This document shows, piece after piece, positions 18,066 through 26,385 of a stretch of 64,000 bases of DNA. A program made the position numbers and the translations under genes. The first letter of the stretch is position 1. Each line of letters starts with the position of its first letter. The notes beneath the pieces were generated by a model, which saw only the letters and a list, made by a program, of their open reading frames with translations, was not told where the DNA came from and did not search any database. The stretch is from an uncultured Elusimicrobium sp. (GTDB taxonomy: Bacteria > Elusimicrobiota > Elusimicrobia > Elusimicrobiales > Elusimicrobiaceae): the NCBI GenBank assembly GCA_937891135.1, contig CALAFB010000082.1, positions 96,156 through 160,155 on the forward strand. Reading direction: 5' to 3'.

Positions 18066-19079
18066 ATGACTAAAGAAACGGTTTCTAAATTTGCACCCAT
18101 TAACACGATTTGTTTGCTAATTTTAGCCGCCAGTGCCGCTACCTGGGTATTGGTTTATACCAAAACGGTCTTAATGCCGTTTACGATTGCTTTGTTTATT
18201 TTTATGATCGCAAATGCATCGGCTACCTGGCTTAGGCAAAAATGGAAAGTGCCGTATCACTTGGGCATTGTGCTTAATTTTGTATTATTTATGACGGTAA
18301 TTACGGCGGCGGCTTCTTTTATCTCTACGTCTATTGAAAGTTTTGTATCGGGGGCGGGTATTTATACAGACCGTTTAAACGATAGTTTGGATTGGGTTTT
18401 CAATAAAGCCGCCAATTATCATATTAACATCAATCCGGATTTTATTACTGAAACCATTTCTAAAATTCCGGTACTAAATATGGTTAAAAGTGTGGGTAGT
18501 TTAATTGTGTCTTTATTTACCAATATTTTGCTGGTAACTTTGTTTGTGATTTTTATGTTTTTAGGTAATGCTTCGGCACAGAAACCGGCTTTTGTGGGAA
18601 CCGTACAAAAACAAATTTCATTTTATTTGTTTGTTAAAATCAGCGTTTCCGTTTTAGCAGCACTATGTACGTGGCTGGTACTTAAAGTAGTGAATACGGA
18701 ACTAGCCATGATGTTAGCGGTGCTTACTTTTATTTTGAATTTTATTCCAAATATTGGGCCGTTAATTGCTACTTTGTCGCCGCTGCCGGTGTTATTTTTG
18801 CAATACGGGGTAGACTGGCACATGTTGCTTGTGCTTGTTTTATTAACGGCGATACATTTTGTAATAGGTAATATTTTGGAAACGCGCTGGCTGGGTAAGG
18901 GTATGAATTTGAACCCGTTAGTCGTGGTGGCTTGTTTGATTTTTTGGGCTCTCGTGTGGGGGGTAATGGGGGCACTTCTTGCCGTACCGTTAACGGCCAT
19001 TATTAAAATGGTACTGGAACAACATGAAACCACCCGGCCGATTTCCCGCGTATTGGGGGGAGAGTTATCATTACGATGA
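18066..19079 (+). CDS. AI-2E family transporter (PerM/YhhT type)
   Basis: Inner-membrane protein of 337 aa with about eight hydrophobic segments. Family signs are the N-terminal TM pair, the long amphipathic periplasmic stretch (about residues 85-145), and FILNFIPNIGPLIATLSPLPV and WGVMGALLAVPLTAIIKMVLE near the C-terminus. Members export autoinducer-2, or act as Na+/H+ antiporters; the role here is unknown. It overlaps the ampG-like gene by 4 nt (ATGA) and so may be the first gene of the peptidoglycan-recycling operon, although its role there is not obvious. Confidence 0.88.
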   Translation: MTKETVSKFAPINTICLLILAASAATWVLVYTKTVLMPFTIALFIFMIANASATWLRQKWKVPYHLGIVLNFVLFMTVITAAASFISTSIESFVSGAGIYTDRLNDSLDWVFNKAANYHININPDFITETISKIPVLNMVKSVGSLIVSLFTNILLVTLFVIFMFLGNASAQKPAFVGTVQKQISFYLFVKISVSVLAALCTWLVLKVVNTELAMMLAVLTFILNFIPNIGPLIATLSPLPVLFLQYGVDWHMLLVLVLLTAIHFVIGNILETRWLGKGMNLNPLVVVACLIFWALVWGVMGALLAVPLTAIIKMVLEQHETTRPISRVLGGELSLR

Positions 19080-20371
19080 AACAAAATCCGTGGTCGTATA
19101 TCCCTACTTTGTATTTGGCAGAAGGGTTTCCGTATATTGTTATTAACACAGTTTCTGTCATTTTATATGGTGCACTCGGGTATTCTAACGAACAAATTAC
19201 CTTGTGGACGGGGTGGTTATACTTGCCGTGGGTACTTAAAATGTTTTGGAGCCCCGTAGTGGATGCAAGGTTCACTAAACGCCGTTGGTTGTTAGGGGCC
19301 CAGATGACGATGAGTGTAGTGCTTTTGGCAATTAGTTTGTTAATTTGTGTGAACGCATTATGGCACGCGCCCCAATTAGCCAACCCCTCTTTTTTCACTT
19401 TTTCTTTAATCGGATTTTTAATAGGAGCTTTTGTTTCTGCTACACTAGATATTGCAACAGACGGTTATTACCTATTGGCTTTAACGCCGCAGGAGCAAGG
19501 ATATTTCGTCGGAATACGGACTATTTTTTATCGCATCGCTATGATTTTAGGAAGCGGGTTGCTCATTTCTGTTACCGGATACCTGGCCCAACACCAAGTT
19601 CCGGTGCCGTATAATTGGGCGGTTTTCTTTGGCGGATTAGCTGCTTTCTTTGGGTTTTGCGCGTTGTATCATACATCGGTTTTACCGCGCCCGGCTGCGG
19701 ATAAACCCGCACAAGTACGCCAAACTACGGCTTGGAAGGAAGCCTTCGGTAGTTATTTTACCCAGCAAAACATCATATACATTTTGTTGTTTATTCTGCT
19801 ATACCGTTTTGGAGAGGCTCTTTTGGAAAAAATGGTACCACTTTTCTTGTTAAAGCCGGCGGCCGAAGGGGCTTTGGGGATGTCTATGCAAGAATACGGG
19901 CTCATTAAAGGAACACTTGGGTTAGGAGCGATTATTGCCGGGAATTTACTAGGGGGTTGGCTACTTGGTAAATTTGGATTTAAAAAATGTATTTGGCCGT
20001 TTGCGGTGGCCTTGGTACTTCCGAATGTTTTTTATGTATATTTGGCAACCGCTCGTCCGGGGCTTATAGTAGTGGCTATGCTTTTGACCTTGGAAAATTT
20101 AGGATATGGGCTAGCGATGATGGCACTTACCGTATTTATTATGTATGTATCCCAAGGAAAATATAAAACATCCCACTATGCTATTTCTACCGGGATTATG
20201 GCCCTGGGAATGATGGCGCCGTCTATGCTTTCGGGCAAGATGCAAGCCGTACTAGGGTATCAGCAATTTTTTAGTGTAGCTTTTGTGATTAGTTTAGTTA
20301 CTTTTTTAATTGTACCGCTTTCATTTAAAATTAAAGCCATTCAACAAGCCGAAAATGCTTCCCGAAAATGA
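19076..20371 (+). CDS. ampG: AmpG-like muropeptide permease (MFS)
   Basis: Major facilitator permease of 431 aa with about 12 hydrophobic segments. The N-terminus (IPTLYLAEGFPYIVINTVSV, then WTGWLYLPWVLKMFWSPVVD) is the AmpG family pattern. AmpG imports GlcNAc-1,6-anhydro-MurNAc muropeptides from the periplasm. Context strongly supports this: the next three genes are murQ, anmK and nagZ, all overlapping. Start overlaps the previous stop (ATGA), and its own stop overlaps murQ the same way, so translation is coupled. Confidence 0.88.
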   Translation: MKQNPWSYIPTLYLAEGFPYIVINTVSVILYGALGYSNEQITLWTGWLYLPWVLKMFWSPVVDARFTKRRWLLGAQMTMSVVLLAISLLICVNALWHAPQLANPSFFTFSLIGFLIGAFVSATLDIATDGYYLLALTPQEQGYFVGIRTIFYRIAMILGSGLLISVTGYLAQHQVPVPYNWAVFFGGLAAFFGFCALYHTSVLPRPAADKPAQVRQTTAWKEAFGSYFTQQNIIYILLFILLYRFGEALLEKMVPLFLLKPAAEGALGMSMQEYGLIKGTLGLGAIIAGNLLGGWLLGKFGFKKCIWPFAVALVLPNVFYVYLATARPGLIVVAMLLTLENLGYGLAMMALTVFIMYVSQGKYKTSHYAISTGIMALGMMAPSMLSGKMQAVLGYQQFFSVAFVISLVTFLIVPLSFKIKAIQQAENASRK

Positions 20372-21255
20372 TGAAATCTATTCCTACAACCGAACAAATA
20401 AACCCGCGCACAGCCCGGTTAGATCAGAAAACACCCCGCCAGTTAGCTTCTTTATTTAATGCAGAAGACTTTCAAGCAGCCCGTGCGGTTAAAGCCGCTG
20501 GGAACGAAATTGCGGCGGTTATTGTATTAGCTGCACAGGCCTATCAAACAAAGCATAAAATTATTTTTATAGGGGCCGGTACCAGCGGCCGCTTGGGGGT
20601 TTTGGAAGCAGCCGAATGTGTGCCTACATTCGGGACAAAACCTTCTCAAATTATAGGGCTCATAGCCGGCGGCCAAAAGGCCCTGTTCCGTTCACAAGAA
20701 GGAGCCGAAGATAATTTGGCAGCAGGAGCAAATGACATAGCCAAGCATACTACTGCCGGAGATTTGATTATTGGTTTAGCGGCTAGCGGTAATACGCCTT
20801 ATGTGCAAGGGGGACTACAAAAAGCTCGTCACTTAGGGGCACATACGGTACTTATTTCCTGTAATGCACAAGCAAATACGACTTATGCGGATGTGCATAT
20901 TTATTTACCTACCGGGCCGGAAGCTTTAACCGGATCCACCCGCATGAAAGCCGCAACCGCTACTAAAATGACGTTAAATGCTATTACTACCGGAGCGATG
21001 GCATTAAGCGGCAAAACGTATGGGAATTTAATGATAGATGTAAAACCCACCAACCAAAAGTTAATAGCCCGCGCGGTACGGCTTGTTGCTGCCCTTACGC
21101 AAACGGATGAGAAAACAGCCCGGCGGTTATTAACGGCTTCCCAAAACCGGGTTAAAACGGCGGTTGTCATGTATCATAAAAAATGTACCCGTTTGCAAGC
21201 AGAAAATCGGTTGAAAAAGCATAACGGCTTTTTAGCGGGAGCGTTAGATGACTAA
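20368..21255 (+). CDS. murQ: N-acetylmuramic acid 6-phosphate etherase
   Basis: 295 aa SIS-domain enzyme that removes the lactyl ether from MurNAc-6-phosphate to give GlcNAc-6-phosphate. Visible motifs: TEQINPRTARLDQ near the N-terminus, IFIGAGTSGRLGVLEAAECV (SIS core with the catalytic Glu in LEAAE), GLIAGGQKALFRSQEGAED, GLAASGNTPYVQGGL, TGSTRMKAATATKMTLN. Length is typical. It works after AnmK in the recycling pathway encoded here. The start overlaps the ampG stop, and its 3' end overlaps anmK by 8 nt. Confidence 0.96.
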   Translation: MMKSIPTTEQINPRTARLDQKTPRQLASLFNAEDFQAARAVKAAGNEIAAVIVLAAQAYQTKHKIIFIGAGTSGRLGVLEAAECVPTFGTKPSQIIGLIAGGQKALFRSQEGAEDNLAAGANDIAKHTTAGDLIIGLAASGNTPYVQGGLQKARHLGAHTVLISCNAQANTTYADVHIYLPTGPEALTGSTRMKAATATKMTLNAITTGAMALSGKTYGNLMIDVKPTNQKLIARAVRLVAALTQTDEKTARRLLTASQNRVKTAVVMYHKKCTRLQAENRLKKHNGFLAGALDD

Positions 21256-22333
21256 TTATGTATTAGGGTTGATGAGCGGAACTAGTGCCGACGGACTAAC
21301 AGTAAGTGCCATTGTGCCGGAACCTTTTCAAATTGTTTGTTTTAAAAATTATCCGTATCCTAAAAAATTTCAGCAAAAATTATTGACGGCGTATCAGTTA
21401 ACGGCACCGACTTTAAGTGAACTGCATTATGAAATCGGAGCATTGTACGCCAAGATGGTGAAACGGTTTTTAAAGGAACACGGTTTATCAGCAGCTCAAG
21501 TCGCGGCAGTAGGTATGCACGGACAAACGGTCTATCACGGTCCGCTGGATAAGACCCCTAATACGTTGCAGCTGGGAGAGCCGTCTTTTTTGGCGGCGGC
21601 ACTATCTTGTCCGGTAGTGAGTGATTTCCGGGCGATGGATATTGCACAGGGTGGGCAAGGGGCCCCGCTTATACCGTTTTTTGATGAATATCTATGGGGG
21701 CAAGGTGTGCCTAAAATTTTGGTCAATATCGGTGGCATTTCTAATTTATCGGTTGTAGGTAAGCATGTAAAAACATTTGGTTTTGACTGCGGCCCGGGTA
21801 ATACCCTCTTAGACTTGGCTTGCCAACATTATTTTCACAAGCCGTTTGATAAAAACGGGGCATTCGCTGCTAAAGGAACTCCAGACACGAAGTGGGTAGT
21901 CCAGCTACTTAAACAACCATTTTTTAAACAGAAACCACCTAAAAGCGTGGATAAAAATGTGTTTGGGGCTTCTTATTTAAACCGTTATTTTAAGATTAAA
22001 AATCCGTACGATTTATTGGCTACACTTACCTATTTTACAGCAGCAGGAATTGCCCAAGCCGTAACAGATTTTGTGCCTGCACCTGCCCGGCAAGAAATTA
22101 TTATTTCGGGTGGAGGGGGGTATAATCAAACTTTGTTGCGTATGCTGAGCGGTTTACTGCCGGAAAGTTGGCTAACTACCTCGGCTTCGTACGGTATACC
22201 CGCGCAAGCCAAAGAAAGTGCAGCATTTGCTTTATTTGCGTGGTTAAATTTGGAACGGAAAATCAATCATTGTGCTCGTGCCACGGGGGCGCGTAAAAAT
22301 ACAATCTTAGGAAAGGTAACATTATGCAAGTAG
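21248..22333 (+). CDS. anmK: anhydro-N-acetylmuramic acid kinase
   Basis: 361 aa kinase that opens and phosphorylates 1,6-anhydro-MurNAc to MurNAc-6-phosphate, the substrate of MurQ. The phosphate-1 loop GLMSGTSADG is at the N-terminus; VGMHGQTVYHG, QLGEPSFLAA, SDFRAMDIAQGGQGAPLIPF, NIGGISNLS and FDCGPGN are all AnmK landmarks. Length is normal. It overlaps murQ and nagZ, so all four recycling genes are translationally coupled. Confidence 0.97.
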   Translation: MTNYVLGLMSGTSADGLTVSAIVPEPFQIVCFKNYPYPKKFQQKLLTAYQLTAPTLSELHYEIGALYAKMVKRFLKEHGLSAAQVAAVGMHGQTVYHGPLDKTPNTLQLGEPSFLAAALSCPVVSDFRAMDIAQGGQGAPLIPFFDEYLWGQGVPKILVNIGGISNLSVVGKHVKTFGFDCGPGNTLLDLACQHYFHKPFDKNGAFAAKGTPDTKWVVQLLKQPFFKQKPPKSVDKNVFGASYLNRYFKIKNPYDLLATLTYFTAAGIAQAVTDFVPAPARQEIIISGGGGYNQTLLRMLSGLLPESWLTTSASYGIPAQAKESAAFALFAWLNLERKINHCARATGARKNTILGKVTLCK

Positions 22334-23745
22334 CTCGTTTGGTATTTCCCGGTTTTTGGTTTGGCAAAACGTCCGAAGCCGAGGCTGTTTCTCTAGCCCG
22401 GGCTGGCGTTGGCGGTTTTTGCTTATATGGTGGTACTAAAGCCACGGTAACTAGTTTGGTACGTAAACTACGGGCAGCCAGCCCATTACCGCGTATTTTA
22501 ATTGCCGCGGATTATGAAGACGGCTTGGGCCGTTGGTTACCGGATGCCCCGCTACTGCCTTCTAATTTGGCGTTAGGGGCTGCAGATAACGAAGAATTAG
22601 CTTATGAAAAGGGTTTTATTACAGCCCGCCAAGCGGCGCAACTAGGGGTGGATTGGGTGTTTGCCCCGGTAGTAGATTTGGCCAATAATCCGGATAATCC
22701 CATTGTGAATACACGTTCATTCGGGGCGGACCCGCAGTTAGTCATCCGGCTGGCGGGAGCTTTTATGAAAGGATTGTCCGCGGGTGGGGTGCTTAACTGT
22801 TTAAAGCATTTCCCGGGGCATGGCAATACAACGACGGATTCTCATTTAGCAATGCCGGTTGTTACGGAAACGATGTCCCAGTTGAAGCAAACTTCTTTGC
22901 TGCCGTTTAAAGAATTACTTCCGTTAGCCGATAGTGTGATGGCCGGGCATTTATTAGTACCGGCTTTGGATGAAGTGAATCCGGTTTCTTTATCTAAGAA
23001 GGCTATTCACGATTTATTGCAAAAAAAGATGAAATTTACGCGCTGCGTATGTACAGATGCGTTACTAATGAAAGCGTTGGGGGATGAAAAACAGGCTGCC
23101 CTGCAGGCGTTAGATGCCGGGGCACATATTTTATTAGTGCCCGAAAAACCGCTAGAACTGATTGAATTTTTACAAAACCAAATATTCCCGGATGAGGTAT
23201 TAAAACGAGCCGAACACGTATTAAACGGGCTCTGTGCACAGGCAGATGAACTGGCTGCTAATGCGCAGCATTTGTTGGTCCGGCCGGATGATTTTATTAT
23301 GCAAACGGCACGCAAAGCCTTGGTGCCGTTGGGGCACTTTCCGCCGGTAGAACCCGGGGATATCGTGCATTTATTAAACGTAGGAAATGATGAACACATT
23401 TCTTCGGTTCCGTTTATTGATACGCTGCGGGCGTATGGAATTTTGACGGAAGATTTTAAAAACCCTGCCGAAACGGATACGCTGATTATTTTATTTTGGC
23501 GGCGGTATAAACCGTTTTCAGGCAAAATCGGTTTGACGGATGAAGAAACGGTATTTGTTAACAATGCCGTACAAAATGTACGGCGTACGTTGCTTATTTG
23601 TTTTGCCAACCCGTTTGCTGCTAACCACGTGGCTACCGAAGGGAAACTGTTGGCCTTTAGCCCGTCCCCGGTATTTCAGCAAGCCGCGGCTGAATGTGTA
23701 ATGGGTATGTTTGAACCCGTTGGCAAACTGCCGATGAAGTTATAG
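22324..23745 (+). CDS. nagZ: beta-N-acetylhexosaminidase, GH3 (NagZ-like)
   Basis: 473 aa glycosidase that splits GlcNAc from anhydro-MurNAc muropeptides. GH3 NagZ landmarks: LIAADYEDGLGRWL, GVDWVFAPVVDLA, NTRSFGADP, LKHFPGHGNTTTDSH (the His-containing acid/base loop), and the nucleophile Asp expected in VCTDALLM. Longer than the 340-aa NagZ of enterobacteria, because an extra C-terminal domain of about 130 residues is present, as in many other phyla. No signal peptide, so cytoplasmic, which fits import by AmpG. Last gene of the operon, followed by a terminator. Confidence 0.93.
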   Translation: MQVARLVFPGFWFGKTSEAEAVSLARAGVGGFCLYGGTKATVTSLVRKLRAASPLPRILIAADYEDGLGRWLPDAPLLPSNLALGAADNEELAYEKGFITARQAAQLGVDWVFAPVVDLANNPDNPIVNTRSFGADPQLVIRLAGAFMKGLSAGGVLNCLKHFPGHGNTTTDSHLAMPVVTETMSQLKQTSLLPFKELLPLADSVMAGHLLVPALDEVNPVSLSKKAIHDLLQKKMKFTRCVCTDALLMKALGDEKQAALQALDAGAHILLVPEKPLELIEFLQNQIFPDEVLKRAEHVLNGLCAQADELAANAQHLLVRPDDFIMQTARKALVPLGHFPPVEPGDIVHLLNVGNDEHISSVPFIDTLRAYGILTEDFKNPAETDTLIILFWRRYKPFSGKIGLTDEETVFVNNAVQNVRRTLLICFANPFAANHVATEGKLLAFSPSPVFQQAAAECVMGMFEPVGKLPMKL

Positions 23746-23757
23746 TCTTTTAAATGT

Positions 23758-23785
23758 GCTGGGCTAGGCAAATACCTAACCCAGC
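23758..23785 (+). terminator. terminator of the recycling operon
   Basis: GCTGGGCTAGG/CCTAACCCAGC with one mismatch and a 6-nt loop, then CTCTTTTTAA. It lies just before the stop of the convergent pilin gene. Confidence 0.8.
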
Positions 23786-23791
23786 CTCTTT

Positions 23792-24382
23792 TTAATTGGC
23801 CCATCCTTGATTGGATAAAGATGCACAAATTGCTTCTCCGATAGAATCGCCTGCTACACATGTACGGGCCCAATCCCGGTTAGGATATTTTTGAGCCCTA
23901 AGGTCAGCGTGTCGGGTAGATCCAGAAGTAGTTGTAAGCATAATTTGGCAATATCCAAAATCACAATCAGCCCCGCAGACGTAAGGGGCCGCATCCCCCG
24001 TGCATAATGAGGAATACATTTCAGTAACATCTATTTCCCCAACCGCATTATCTCCTACAAATGGAACAGATTCTAGAGAGGCAGCATCAGGTCGTGAGAG
24101 TAGAAATAATTCCATATTTCTTTCTATATTTTTAATAAAAGAAATATCTTCTACAACACGGCTTTTTGCGACGGTTTTTTGGTATTGCGGCAGGGCCACG
24201 GCTGCCAGGATACCGATAATGAGTACTACAACCAATAGTTCTATAAGGGTAAAACCGGAACGAAACGAAGTCCTGAAAAAGTTTTTGTTCAAGACCTCCT
24301 CCTTTTTACTTATAGAACGGCTAAATCTTGAAACAAGTTCAAGATGATGTTGCGGCGTAAACGCCCGTTTGTTTTTTGTCAT
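23792..24382 (-). CDS. type IV pilin-like protein with a repeat-expanded prepilin leader
   Basis: 196 aa. The start MTKNKR is like the normal short leaders, but about 35 residues (translated twin-hairpin repeat, 24258-24353) separate it from the processing site SGFTLIELL. The mature part has the common hydrophobic helix and QYQKTVAKSRVVEDISFIKN. Its C-terminal domain has several Cys (SLCTGDAAPYVCGADCDFGYCQ and TCVAGDSIGEAICASL). Unlike the pilin at 16015 the insert is shorter and lacks the 104-bp palindrome. Start supported by AAAGGAG 7 nt upstream. Preceded by leader copy 4. Confidence 0.9.
   Translation of the reverse strand: MTKNKRAFTPQHHLELVSRFSRSISKKEEVLNKNFFRTSFRSGFTLIELLVVVLIIGILAAVALPQYQKTVAKSRVVEDISFIKNIERNMELFLLSRPDAASLESVPFVGDNAVGEIDVTEMYSSLCTGDAAPYVCGADCDFGYCQIMLTTTSGSTRHADLRAQKYPNRDWARTCVAGDSIGEAICASLSNQGWAN
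24258..24353. repeat. twin-hairpin repeat inside a pilin gene
   Basis: Contains TCCTGAA...TTCAAGA (24271-24293) and TCTTGAA/TTCAAGA (24326-24344). Same design, spacing and codon position as the repeat at 16641-16718, with diverged sequence. Confidence 0.65.
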
Positions 24383-24411
24383 GTTTTTCTCCTTTGCTTT
24401 TTCCGGGCGTA

Positions 24412-24607
24412 TGTGAAACGGCTACCGCACAAGGTGTCAAACGCGAAACCGAATGCAACAGCCGTATTCCCACTTAAGCACAAGGCTCAAATGGGAACCA
24501 TTTAGTATAACAGAATGTACGGTTCTGTTATACCTGATGTTTGGCTGTTTTGACGCGTTCGACACTTCTTGCGAAGTTTCCCGTATTCCACATACGGCTC
24601 AAAAGCA
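24412..24607 (-). promoter_or_regulatory. structured leader RNA, copy 4 (pilin at 23792)
   Basis: P1 is GTGTCAAACGCG (24434-24445) with CGCGTTCGACAC (24554-24565), 11 of 12 pairs. P2 is AACAGCC (24457-24463) with GGCTGTT (24543-24549). The 5' hairpin is CCGTAT/ATACGG with loop TCCAC (24581-24597). The central part holds a long hairpin with arms GTATAACAGAA/TTCTGTTATAC near 24500-24532. The terminator-like strand is ACGGCT at 24418-24423; the T-run after it is weak in this copy. Confidence 0.8.
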
Positions 24608-24623
24608 GATGTTAATTTTCTTT

Positions 24624-24650
24624 TTACTACCTTTTTATTCTACATAATTT
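24624..24650 (-). promoter_or_regulatory. conserved promoter block upstream of leader copy 4
   Basis: Same 27-bp block as at 17035 and 30490 with few differences (AAATTATGTAGAAT on the transcript strand), 16 bp before the leader box. Confidence 0.55.
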
Positions 24651-24669
24651 CTCAATTTTACACCATAAA

Positions 24670-24695
24670 AAAGCCCCTTCTAAAGAAGGGGCTTT
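24670..24695 (-). terminator. terminator of the outer-membrane protein gene
   Basis: Perfect hairpin AAAGCCCCTTC/GAAGGGGCTTT with a TAAA loop, followed on the minus strand by a T-run (complement of the A-run at 24666-24672). Confidence 0.85.
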
Positions 24696-24711
24696 CTCAA
24701 CATAAACTGAA

Positions 24712-25344
24712 TTATATTCTAAAGCCGAATTTTAACATCACTTCGGAATAATGCGTATGGCCTTTACCAAAGGCATCTTTCATATCATGCCGTAGTTCCA
24801 TACGGTAGATGCGGCCTTCCAGCCCAAAAATCATATCTTCGTCAATATCAAATTCCAGGCCCAAACCACCCATAGCAGCCCATTTGGTGCTATCGTAAGT
24901 TTTGTGGGAACCGTCATCAAAATTTTGACGTACAAACATATGTCCGATACCGACCCCCAGGGGAATATACAGCCGGGTAGAATGACGCGGGAAAAAGTTA
25001 ATGCGCGCTGCTACTAAACCCGTAGCCGCTCCGGTGCGGTAATAGGAACCGTCTGTACGTTTATCACCGTCTCCAAATTGAGCATAGTTCCCGTCCAACC
25101 CAAGGGTCAATACACGGGTTACGCTGCGGTAAAAACCGATACCGGCCGTCCACCCGGTGTTTCCGAGGTCAATATAATCGCCTTTGTCGTGCCAGGCACT
25201 TTCCGGGAGTACCATGCCGCCGTAAAGTTCAATGCGGGTAGCATCGGGGTATAAGCCATTATCGCTTACCGGGTAATAATAATTCTGGGCAAATACGGCT
25301 GAAGATGCCAGTAACATCACAGCTAATAAAACTAGTTTTTTCAT
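24712..25344 (-). CDS. outer-membrane beta-barrel protein
   Basis: 210 aa with a signal peptide (MKKLVLLAVMLLASSAVFAQ). The rest is alternating-pattern beta strands typical of small OmpW/OmpX-like barrels (IELYGGMVLPES, GWTAGIGFYRSVTRVLTLGLDGNY, LYIPLGVGIGHMFVRQNF, WAAMGGLGLEFDID), ending in an aromatic-containing strand VMLKFGFRI. Start moved to 25344 because AAGGAG precedes that ATG. Closed by its own terminator. Function beyond a membrane barrel is unknown. Confidence 0.85.
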   Translation of the reverse strand: MKKLVLLAVMLLASSAVFAQNYYYPVSDNGLYPDATRIELYGGMVLPESAWHDKGDYIDLGNTGWTAGIGFYRSVTRVLTLGLDGNYAQFGDGDKRTDGSYYRTGAATGLVAARINFFPRHSTRLYIPLGVGIGHMFVRQNFDDGSHKTYDSTKWAAMGGLGLEFDIDEDMIFGLEGRIYRMELRHDMKDAFGKGHTHYSEVMLKFGFRI

Positions 25345-25452
25345 ACATCTCCTTTGTAAATTAAGATACATACATTGTAAATTTTTTGTGTTATTTTGGC
25401 AACTGGTTACTTTGGGTTCGTATGCTCGTGCGAAAAATTATATAATAGAAAT

Positions 25453-26127
25453 ATGAAGAAACGCGCCCTTGCTTGGCTATGTGCTTTATGTTGTATGGCC
25501 TGTACGCCCAAAACAGTCATTAGCCCTACCTATGATTTTAATCAAATGAACCGTATCGGTATTATGGCATTCTCCAATGCGTGGGCAGACCTCAACGGGG
25601 TAGAGAATTTATTTGCCAAGTATTTTATACAAGCCGGTTTTAAGGTAGTGGAGCGCGCCCAACTGGAAAGTATTTTGCGGGAGCATAACATTTCTGTTTC
25701 CGGCTATTTGGACCCGTCTACTACGCGCGAAATCGGCCGGATTTTAGGGGTGGATGTTTTGCTGATTGGCGAAGTGAGCTCTTATTCCCCGGCGCGTACG
25801 GAATTAACCCTGTCTACCACACACCGCAGCGAATCACGCCCCGTCATGCAGCAAGATGTTATGCAATTGCCGGACGGTACGTATGTAGCCTATACCCGGC
25901 AGGTAGGTACGGAAGTATCCCGCCAATCGGAAACCCGGCCGACCGAATATACCATTAACGCCAAAGTAGCGGTAGTGGCTAAGTTAGTAGATGTGCAGAC
26001 GGGCGAAATCGTATGGATTGGTTCGGATAGTGCAGAAAGTTCCCGCGCGTTGGATGCGGCAGACTATTTGGCACGGCAGCTTGTAAAAAGTTTTTCCAAA
26101 GAATTAGCCAAGCGGGAGAAGTTATAA
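25453..26127 (+). CDS. CsgG-like lipoprotein
   Basis: 224 aa. The lipoprotein signal ends at CALCCMAC, so it is membrane-anchored. The middle matches the CsgG/curli-secretion and related lipoprotein family: FKVVERAQLESILREHNIS, REIGRILGVDVLLIGEVSSYSP and AKLVDVQTGEIVWIGS. Some members form outer-membrane export pores; many are only lipoproteins of unknown role. No curli gene is near. ATG 25453 is chosen because MKKRALAWL begins the signal; TATAAT lies 6 nt before it with no Shine-Dalgarno (leaderless candidate). The stop overlaps the next start (TAATG). Confidence 0.85.
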   Translation: MKKRALAWLCALCCMACTPKTVISPTYDFNQMNRIGIMAFSNAWADLNGVENLFAKYFIQAGFKVVERAQLESILREHNISVSGYLDPSTTREIGRILGVDVLLIGEVSSYSPARTELTLSTTHRSESRPVMQQDVMQLPDGTYVAYTRQVGTEVSRQSETRPTEYTINAKVAVVAKLVDVQTGEIVWIGSDSAESSRALDAADYLARQLVKSFSKELAKREKL

Positions 26128-26375
26128 TGTTATACCGTCCTACATTTGCCGAACAATCTGCCGCCCTGGCATTACGTACATTTTTTGCTTTTATAAAAGC
26201 CGTATTTATCGGCCTGGTGCTCATTGTAGCAGTATTAGCGGCGGGGCAAAGCCGCGTAGCCCCGGTAAGTGTGCGGTTATTAACCACATACGCCATGGAA
26301 TATGCGGTAAAATCGTTTAAGCCGTACCGGGGATACTTCCCGGAGCCGTATGTAGTTGAATTTGATACCAAATAA
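26127..26375 (+). CDS. small single-pass membrane protein, unknown
   Basis: 82 aa. A hydrophobic helix spans about residues 20-41 (FFAFIKAVFIGLVLIVAVLAAG) with short flanks; no family recognised. It is coupled to the CsgG-like gene through TAATG overlap, and serS starts 11 bp after its stop, so it is probably part of a CsgG-like / small protein / serS transcript. Confidence 0.7.
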   Translation: MLYRPTFAEQSAALALRTFFAFIKAVFIGLVLIVAVLAAGQSRVAPVSVRLLTTYAMEYAVKSFKPYRGYFPEPYVVEFDTK

Positions 26376-26385
26376 AGAGGAACTT

